DNA from: Valencia hispanica | Lineage: Eukaryota > Chordata > Actinopteri > Cyprinodontiformes > Valenciidae | Direction: 5' to 3' | Assembly (NCBI GenBank): GCA_963556495.2 | Contig: OY747705.1 | Coordinates: 29,006,501 to 29,070,500 of the forward strand | Length of the DNA stretch: 64,000 nt | Part shown: positions 56,615 through 64,000 of the stretch, piece by piece | Position numbering within the stretch: the stretch's first letter is position 1 | Layout: each line of letters opens with the position of its first letter | Made by a program: the position numbers and the translations under genes | Notes under the pieces: model-generated | Told to the model about the DNA's origin: nothing | What the model saw: only the letters and a program-made list of their open reading frames with translations | The model's database searches: none

Positions 56615-57424
56615 TGTGGTTTTAGGACGGCCATGTTTTATTTTTTACAAGCCTTGCTGCTTCAGTGTTTCAAAACAGGTTCTACTCTTGTTTTTTTCTT
56701 TTTTATATCATTATTATAGTTATTATATGCTCACAATAACAACATTGATTGTTCTACAGGTTGTACTTCATAGAGATGGTTTGAGAAATTGTTCTCTAGA
56801 AACCTAGCTATATTTGTGACCTGTCACATTATAGGTTACCTGACAGTGATTTCATTTGAAAATGTAACTTAAAAGGGGGGCCGCTTTATGAAATATAGCT
56901 TATATATTTATATAGCTTTGTTTTGTTGCTCATACTGCATAAATTCATCCAAGGTATCTGGCATTCACAGTATCAAATACTCTAGTAATTTTGCTTTAGT
57001 TACCTTTAACTTCAAGGTTTAATGTGTGATTTGAGTCCCCTGAAAAACATGAATTAGAAGCTTCCAGTTAAATGATTAATGAAAAGTTTAGATGTCTAAA
57101 AAGCAAAACAGATCTACTAGCAGTAATTGATGTGCTTGCTCCTGTGTTCTTGGGAAGAAATATTACTTTAAAGAGAGATACTGGCAAACAGTCACAGCCC
57201 TCAAGGTTCAAGGCAATGCATCTGCTTTAGTCTGGAAGCTCTCGTTTCAATGCTTCTTTTGCCTGAAGTCAATCTTGAACATTTTTTACACCCTTTTTTG
57301 TCTGTCTCTCACCCACAGATGCTGTGAGTAGAGCTTACACAGCTCATTTATTTTATAATTAAACTTTGATAATCCCTTTCCTTAGGGAAGAAAACTTAGA
57401 ATTAATTCATATTGATTAACACAT

Positions 57425-57500
<76 letters not shown>

Positions 57501-58158
57501 TGGTTTCCATGTGGACAGGGGACCAACTTTATGAGCATCACCTGTGGGGACCACCTTTTCTGAAGTTATTACAAACTCATAAAAAATCAGGTACCACACA
57601 CAGAGCTGCCTTAGTCTATACACAACTTCAAATCACAAAAATTTAAAAGTAATGTCATCAAGCTGTCAGGACCATGCTTGATGGGGACTCTTTAACTTTC
57701 TATTAAACGTTACTCATGAGGACCTGATTTGCATATTATTTGCATATTCACACATACTCTAATTTACTTAGTGGGGACCTGCAAGAAAGCCGATCAAACC
57801 TGCCTTCCGTGTTCTTAAGTCAGGCAGCCAGCCATAATAAGTCATCACAAGTCATCAAGCACTTAAAAATGTATAAATACAAATTAAATGGGAAACAAAA
57901 CATTGCAGAAAACCTTTTAATGAATTGCAAAAAAATGACAAGGTTCAATGACCTTTAAACTTTACGTTTAGTGTAATTATAATTCAAAACAGAAAATGCT
58001 TTATGCTTTCAAATCTATCCAGGTATTTAAGAACTGTCAGCTGAGCTTGAACTAAAAAAAACTCACAACTTAAAAGAAGCAAACCTAAACATTTGTATAA
58101 GGCAACTTTTGCCTATAAATGTTTTTAAAAAAGAATTAAAATGGTGGTTCCTGATCCC
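56615..58158. other. intergenic region 3' of the repeat-exon gene
   Basis: No exon recognised. Contains the (CA)n block and ggggacc repeat; 57800-58158 may be the 3' UTR of the minus-strand gene ending at 58159. Confidence 0.45.
57427..57497. repeat. (CA)n microsatellite
   Basis: About 35 units, followed by ggggacc-type sequence to about 57790 like that at 30540-30985. Confidence 0.97.
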
Positions 58159-61100
58159 CTAAAATAATGCTGTTGCAGTTTTCTTTTTCTTCGATGTTAT
58201 TCGGTTGTGAACATAAAATTTTACATTCTGCCACGTTCGGTTTCTTAGAGCATCGGATTCAGCCTTTAAACACCTCTCACAGTCATACTTTCCCGGTACA
58301 ATGCATGATGTGATGAATCTATTCAAGTGTCTTTCCACGGCCTGGACTTCTTCTGGGCTCCATGGTCTCCTTAGTGGTGCTCTACCTTCAAAAGGTTAGA
58401 GAAAAAAATATTAGAAATTAAAAAGGAACATATTTAATTTAACAAGAATGACATTTTTGAATCCTGTGATATTATATAGCACAGTTACATGGATATTCTA
58501 TTTATTGACCTTAAGTTGGAATTTTTAACAATTAACTGAACAAAATAACTTTTCAATATGAAACACATACACAGACTATTCAATTTCCAGATTAATTCTC
58601 TACATCTAATCAGATTAATGAGGTTATATATGAGTCAACAAGACTACGTTTCAAGAGAAAGGTTGCAGATATAACAGCCATTTTAGTTATTTTTCTCACC
58701 CCTGTTATGCAAACCCTATGTAGCTTTTGCATTTATCCAAGTTAAAGTACAGCTTTATTCTATTCTCGATTTAACAGGGAGCCAATGAAGGGAAGCTAAA
58801 ACCGGAGAAATATGATTTCTCTTTTGCTGCCGCATTTTGGATCAATTGAAGGCTTTTAATTGCATTTTGTGGACTTCCTGATAACAAAGAATTACAGTAG
58901 TCCAGCCTTGAGGTAATAAATGCATGGACTAGTTTCTTAGCATTACTCCTGGAAAGGATGTTTCTAATTTTAAACAGCAAACACAAAGTAATAAATGCTT
59001 AGTACTTGACCCATGAGACACTTTTTTATATTGCTATCGGACTGGTGTTGAGTGTAAATATGTAAAGTTAATATTACTTAAATTTTTCAAAAGGTATTAT
59101 GTGCAACCTTTAGAGGAAGATCGTGAGGTGCTGACTTCCACTGGCATCTCCTCCTCTGATGATGACAATGGTGGTGGTTTCCGTTTCCGAGATGGTGGTG
59201 GTATCATTTCATTTGTTTCTGCAGGATGAAAGATTTCCTCTGCTGATGGTTCTATAAAACAAAAAAGTATTTTTAAATGGTTACTATAATTGTAAAAATG
59301 CAAAAAAATTCAGATCTTGTGTTGTACTTTTAGATAATTATGTATGTATCACAATCATGTAATCATGTTACAATAAAATTGTTCATTTTACAAAGGTATT
59401 ATACCAAAATCTTAGGATAAACACATTCTATAATGATTTTCCTTTCAAGAAAAAAGTATTTGGTTACATAGTAATGTATGGTCAAACCAGTTTACACATG
59501 AAGTGATGGAAAAATAATTTCTCTCCTGTAGGATGTTTATAGTAACTTTTCACAACTCCTACCAATGGAAGGTGAGTTCCCATTGTCCACAGCCCTGTCG
59601 TAATCATCATCATCATCATCTTGGCAAGTTGTAGGGTCTTCTCTGGAAGTCTGTAGAACTCGCGATGGATTCTAAGAAAAAAATCTAACTTTGTAGAACA
59701 CTAATAAACTCAAAGCATCCCAATTAGTAACATATCTCTAACCCACATAACGTTACTTGTCCATCTGGGGACCACTTAAGTCTTCAAACAGAATACACAG
59801 AATATATATCCAGTTCACTACTGAAAACGTCTCTTAACAGTGTAAAAAGATTCCAATCATTCAAAATAAACTTAACAGTATTGAGTGTGGCATTAAATAT
59901 GAAGGAATTACCTGTTTAGAAGAGTCATCACCATCAGGACCATCGTCCCTCTTCGAGCCTGAATGTAGTGGACTCGAGTCCTGTGCTTCGGTTTCTACAT
60001 TTGGGCTAGTTGACAGCTGGAACATTTAACAAAGGGTTGTTAGTGTACAAAAGTATAAAACCAAATGATATAAGGCTTAAAGTTTTAAATAAAACTACAG
60101 TTATATTTTAAAATAAACTCATAGCATCCTAATAAGAAAGAGCTATTATAATTCAGAAAATCAATGAAACACTTTTTAATAGTTCAGGTTATGTACCTGG
60201 TGTAACACACTTTGAACATGTTACATGGGGACCTAACACACATACAGTTATTAATGTCCTTCTGGGGACCACTTCACTCACAGTCTTCACACAGACTAGT
60301 GAATGTGTGTTGTGGGGACCCCGTGATTGTCCAGAAAGGAGAACTAATAGAACAATTTAGAAACTACTGTGCAAAATAAATCATTTCTCAACAGTAGCCC
60401 TGCACCTACATTTCAACATGCAATACATTCAATTGTTTGGTGTACTGTTTTTCAGGTCTACTGGCCACCAAATGTCAGTAAGCCACACACCTTGTAATCA
60501 TGCTTCATGAGGACTTTTGACCCTCAGTTTTACATTTCCTTCTATTAAAAGTGTTATCCAAGTTTTCCAGTCCTGCTCAACAGACTAAAGTGTGCTACAT
60601 TGACATTATGGGTGACTAGAAAACAGATCCAGTAAAATACTGAAGACATCTCTTGATCAAATAATAGACAGATTGAAATAATTCAAAACAAACCAAACAG
60701 TATTGAGTGTGGCATTAAATATTAAGGAATTACCTGTTTAGAAGAGTCATCACCATCAGGGCCATCATCCCTCTTAGAACCTGAATGTAGTGGTTTGGAG
60801 TCCTGTGCTTCGGTTACTACATATCTGCTGGTTGATGGCTGGAACATTTAACAAAGGATTGTTAGTGTACAAAAGTGGAAAACCAAATGATCTAAGGCAT
60901 AACATTTTAAATAAAACTCCTGTTAGATTTTAAAATAAACTCAAAGCATTCTGATAAATAACTGCTAATAAAACACACATAATTATTTAAGAAGATTCTA
61001 CAGAATCAAAACACTTTTTAATACTTGAGGTTATGTACCTGGTATAACACACTTTGAACATGTTACATGGGGACCAAACACACATACAGTTATATATGTC

Positions 61101-63373
61101 CTTCTGGGGACCACTTCACTCACAGTCTTCACACAGACTAGTGAATGTGTGTTGTGGGGACCCCGTGATTGTCCAGAAAGGAGAACTAATAGACCAATTT
61201 AGAAACTACTGTGCAAAATAAATCATTTCTCAACAGTAGCCCTGCACCTACATTTCAACATGCAATACATGCAATTGTTTGGTGTACCGTTTTTCAGGTC
61301 TACTGGCCACCAAATGTCAGTAAGCCACACACCTTGTAATCAGGCTTCATGGGGACTTTTGACCCTCAGTTTTACATTTCCTTCTATTACAAGTGTTATC
61401 CAAGTTTTCCAATCCTGCTCAACAAAAATAAATGTGCTACACTGACATTATGGGTGACCAGAAAACAGATCCAGTAAACTATTGAAGACATCTCTTGATA
61501 AAATAATGACAGACAGATTGAATTAATTCAAAATAAACCAAACAGTATTGAGTGTGGCATTAAATATGAAGTAATTACCTGTTTAGAAGAGTCATCACCA
61601 TCAGGGCCATCGTCCCTCTTAGAACCTGAATGTAGTGGTTTGGAGTCCTGTGCTTCGGTTTCTACATTTGTGCTGGTTGATGGCTGGAACATTTAACAAA
61701 GGATTGTTAGTGTACAAAAGTGGAAAACCAAATGATCTAAGGCTTAACATTTAAAATAAAACTATAGTTATATTTTAAAATAAACTCAAAGCATTCTAAT
61801 AAATAACTAGTAATAAAACCCACATCATTATGTAAGAAGATTCTACAGAATCAAAACACTTTTTAATAGTTCAGGTTATGTACCTGGTATAACACACTTT
61901 GAACATGTTACATGGGGACCTAACACACATACAGTTATATATGTCCTTCTGGGGACCACTTCACTCACAGTCTTCACACAGACTAGTGAATGTGTGTTGT
62001 GGGGACCCCGTGATTGTCCAGAAAGGAGAACTAATAGACCAAGTTAGAAACTACTGTGCAAAATAAATCCTTCCTCAACAGTAGCCCTGCACCTACATTT
62101 CAACATGCAATACATGCAATTGTTTGGTGTACTGTTTTTCAGGTCTACTGGCCACCAAATGTCAGTAAGCCACACACCTTGTAATCATGCTTCATGGGGA
62201 CTTTTGACCCTCAGTGTTACATTTCCTTCTATTACAAGTGTTATCCAAGTTTTCCAGTCCTGCTCAAAAGACTAAAGTGTGCTACATTGACATTATGGGT
62301 GACCAGAAAACAAATCCAGTAAACTATTGAAAACATCTCTTGATAAAATAATGACAGAAAGATTGAAATAATTCAAAATAAACCAAACAGTATTGAGTGT
62401 GGCATTAAATATGAAGTAATTACCTGTTTAGAAGAGTCATCACCCTCAGGGCCATCGTCCCTCTTTGAGCCTGTATGTAGTGGTTTGGAGTCCTGTGCTT
62501 CGGTTACTACATTTGTGCTGGTTGATGGCTGGAACATTTAATGAAGGGTTGTCAGTGTACAAAAGTGGAAAACCAAATAATCTAAGGCTTAACATTTTAA
62601 ATAAAACTACATTTATGTTTTGAAATAAACTTAAAGCATCCTAATAAATAACTAGTAATAAAACCCACATCATTATTTAAGAAGATTCTACAGAATCAAA
62701 ACACTTTTTAATAGTTCAGGTTATGTACCTGGTATAACACACTTTGAACATGTTACATGGGGACCTAACACACATACAGTTATTAATGTCCTTCTGGGGA
62801 CCACCTCACTCACAGTCTTCACACAGACTAGTAAATGTGTGTTGTGGGGACCCCGTGATTGTCCAGAAAGGAGAACTAATAGACCAACTTAGAAACTACT
62901 GTGCAAAATAAATCCTTCCTCAACAGTAGCCCTGCACCTACATTTCAACATGCAATACATGCAATTGTTTGGTGTACTGTTTTTCAGGTCTACTGGCCAC
63001 CAAATGTCAGTAAGCCACACACCTTGTAATCATGCTTCATGGGGACTTTTGACCCTCAGTTTTACATTTCCTTCTATTACAAGTGTTATCCAAGTTTTCC
63101 AGTCCTGCTCAACAGACTAGAGTGTGCTACATTGACATTATGGGTGACCAGAAAACAGATCCAGTAAACTATTGAAAACATCTCTTGATAAAATAATGAC
63201 AGACAGATTGAAATAATTCAAAATAAACCAAACAGTATTGAGTGTGGCATTAAATATGAAGTAATTACCTGTTTAGAAGAGTCATCACCCTCAGGGCCAT
63301 CGTCCCTCTTAGAACCTGAATGTAGTGGTTTGGAGTCCTGTGCTTCGGTTTCTACATTTGTGCTGGTTGATGG
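58159..63373 (-). CDS. unrecognised multi-exon gene with tandemly repeated exons; 5' part outside window
   Basis: Exons visible in transcript order: five copies of a 105-bp exon (63269-63373, 62424-62528, 61579-61683, 60734-60838, 59912-60016), then 59563-59671, 59108-59251 and 58159-58385 with stop. Every junction has GT/AG and phases match: the 105-bp exons are phase 0 on both sides, so any number can be joined. The repeat peptide is acidic and Ser-rich (for example [15 protein letters not shown]). The next exon has a run of six Asp. The following exon is Pro/Lys/Glu-rich ([18 protein letters not shown]). The last 74 residues form a compact domain with [32 protein letters not shown] and VKFYVHNRI, which looks Myb/SANT-like plus a C-x2-C pair. 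I recall similar C-termini in unnamed fish proteins but cannot name the family. A nuclear role is a guess. Upstream exons and the start lie beyond 64000. Confidence 0.72.
58741..58990 (-). mobile_element. L2-like LINE fragment in an intron of the repeat-exon gene
   Basis: Minus ORF reads [20 protein letters not shown] and [20 protein letters not shown], the L2 RT tail, then decays. It lies between exons 59108-59251 and 58159-58385. Confidence 0.85.
59563..60578 (-). repeat. edge of the tandem array on its 3' side
   Basis: The unique exon 59563-59671 ([12 protein letters not shown], then Asp x6) is followed in plus direction by the first repeat exon. The intron between them also has a ggggacc stretch (around 59763-59770). 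This suggests that the array grew from a pre-existing exon plus part of its intron. Confidence 0.5.
59912..60016 (-). CDS. repeat exon copy 1 (most 3' copy), 35 codons
   Basis: Acceptor gttccag, donor CAG|gtaatt, 105 bp, phase 0/0. It encodes a Ser/Asp-rich 35-residue unit beginning [12 protein letters not shown] and ending GDDSSKQ. It is the most divergent copy: Leu for Pro at position 1, and Ser-Ser-Pro where the others have Ser-Lys-Pro. Its distance to copy 2 is 822 bp, not 845. Confidence 0.75.
60734..60838 (-). CDS. repeat exon copy 2
   Basis: Same length, phase and splice signals as copy 1. The peptide starts [16 protein letters not shown] and ends [10 protein letters not shown]. Arg-Tyr replaces Thr-Asn at positions 5-6, the only copy with this change. 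The frame is open with no stop. Confidence 0.75.
61579..61683 (-). CDS. repeat exon copy 3
   Basis: 105 bp, phase 0/0, acceptor and donor intact. The peptide starts [16 protein letters not shown] and ends [10 protein letters not shown]. It differs from copy 5 at one residue only (Asp versus Glu in GP-D/E-GDD). Confidence 0.76.
62424..62528 (-). CDS. repeat exon copy 4
   Basis: 105 bp, phase 0/0, splice signals intact. The peptide starts [16 protein letters not shown], with Thr for Ser in PLHTGSKR and Glu in [10 protein letters not shown]. The flanking intron is almost identical to that of copy 5 (both share the variant aatgaagggttg after the acceptor side), so these two copies are the most recent duplicates. 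Confidence 0.76.
63269..63373 (-). CDS. repeat exon copy 5 (most 5' copy inside window)
   Basis: 105 bp, phase 0/0, splice signals intact. The peptide starts [16 protein letters not shown] and ends [10 protein letters not shown]. About 630 bp of the repeat unit continue to the right edge, so at least one more unit or the unique upstream exons lie outside the window. Confidence 0.76.
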
Positions 63374-64000
63374 CTGGAACATTTAATGAAGGGTTGTTAG
63401 TGTACAAAAGTGGAAAACCAAATAATCTAAGGCTTAACATTTTAAATAAAACTACATTTATGTTTTGAAATAAACTTAAAGCATCCTAATAAATAACTAG
63501 TAATAAAACCCACATCATTATTTAAGAAGATTCTACAGAATCAAAACACTTTTTAATAGTTCAGGTTATGTACCTGGTATAACACACTTTGAACATGTTA
63601 CATGGGGACCTAACACACATACAGTTATATATGTCCTTCTGGGGACCACTTCACTCACAGTCTTCACACAGACTAGTGAATGTGTGTTGTGGGGACCCCG
63701 TGATTGTCCAGAAAGGAGAACTAATAGACCAAGTTAGAAACTACTGTGCAAAATAAATCCTTCCTCAACAGTAGCCCTGCACCTACATTTCAACATGCAA
63801 TACATGCAATTGTTTGGTGTACTGTTTTTCAGGTCTACTGGCCACCAAATGTCATTAAGCCACACACCTTGTAATCATGCTTCATGGGGACTTTTGACCC
63901 TCAGTTTTACATTTCCTTCTATTACAAGTGTTATCCAAGTTTTCCAGTCCTGCTCAACAGACTAAAGTGTGCTACATTGACATTATGGGTGACCAGAAAC

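Larger units (their letters stand above)
59912..64000. repeat. tandem macrosatellite-like array, unit about 845 bp, at least 4.8 units, each with one coding exon
   Basis: Exon ends recur at 59912, 60734, 61579, 62424 and 63269, spacing 822, 845, 845 and 845. Whole units are near-identical. Each carries the exon, an AT-rich part, the landmark ggttatgtacctggt, two ggggacc-containing stretches (such as catggggacctaacacacat and tctggggaccacttcact), gtgttgtggggaccccgtg, and the same closing block. The array is cut by the right window edge. High unit identity, including introns, points to recent expansion or ongoing homogenisation. Confidence 0.93.

Noticed and set aside
59912..64000. CRISPR-like or satellite-only interpretation of the right-end repeats
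   Set aside because: Units are 845 bp in a vertebrate genome and each carries an intact spliced coding exon, so a gene-internal array fits better.

Overview
The window is vertebrate nuclear DNA, almost certainly from a ray-finned (teleost) fish. Its genes are split into short GT/AG-bounded exons, their products match vertebrate proteins, and the introns are full of fish-type repeats: L2-like and RTE-like LINE fragments, Tc1 relics, hAT MITEs and long microsatellites. There is no prokaryotic gene structure. All exon coordinates were set by hand from translation, splice sites and phase, and by recall of human orthologues; no alignment was run.

Layout, left to right. (1) 878-8205, minus: mindy4 (FAM188B), a MINDY-family deubiquitinase. 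Eleven coding exons including the catalytic-Cys exon are present; the 3' exons lie off the left edge. (2) 11588-22276, minus: nexn (nexilin), an actin-binding Z-disc protein. Twelve coding exons are called, with a probable non-coding first exon and TATA/MEF2-like promoter near 28240-28540. (3) 36123-44683, plus: tab3, the ubiquitin-reading adaptor of TAK1, with its 5' UTR exon in a GC-rich promoter near 35100-35400. (4) 47501-55740, minus: tmem47, a four-pass claudin-like junction protein, complete in three exons. (5) 58159 to beyond 64000, minus: an unrecognised gene. Its last three exons encode an acidic linker and a small Trp/Cys-rich C-terminal domain. Upstream of these, the same 105-bp exon is repeated five times, in units of about 845 bp (about 822 bp for the most downstream copy), and the array runs off the right edge.

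The genes do not form an operon or pathway. nexn is muscle-specific, tab3 and mindy4 both deal with ubiquitin, and tmem47 is junctional. tab3 and tmem47 are also linked on human Xp21, so that pairing probably reflects old synteny. Between genes the DNA is largely transposon debris, some of it nested with readable target-site duplications.

The most unusual features are the tandem exon array, a nexilin with an in-frame acidic N-terminal extension and an additional PGKL/FEEL repeat exon, a Phe-to-Leu change in the TAB3 NZF ubiquitin-contact dipeptide, and several strong hairpins (173-473, 7658-7709, 22467-22512).
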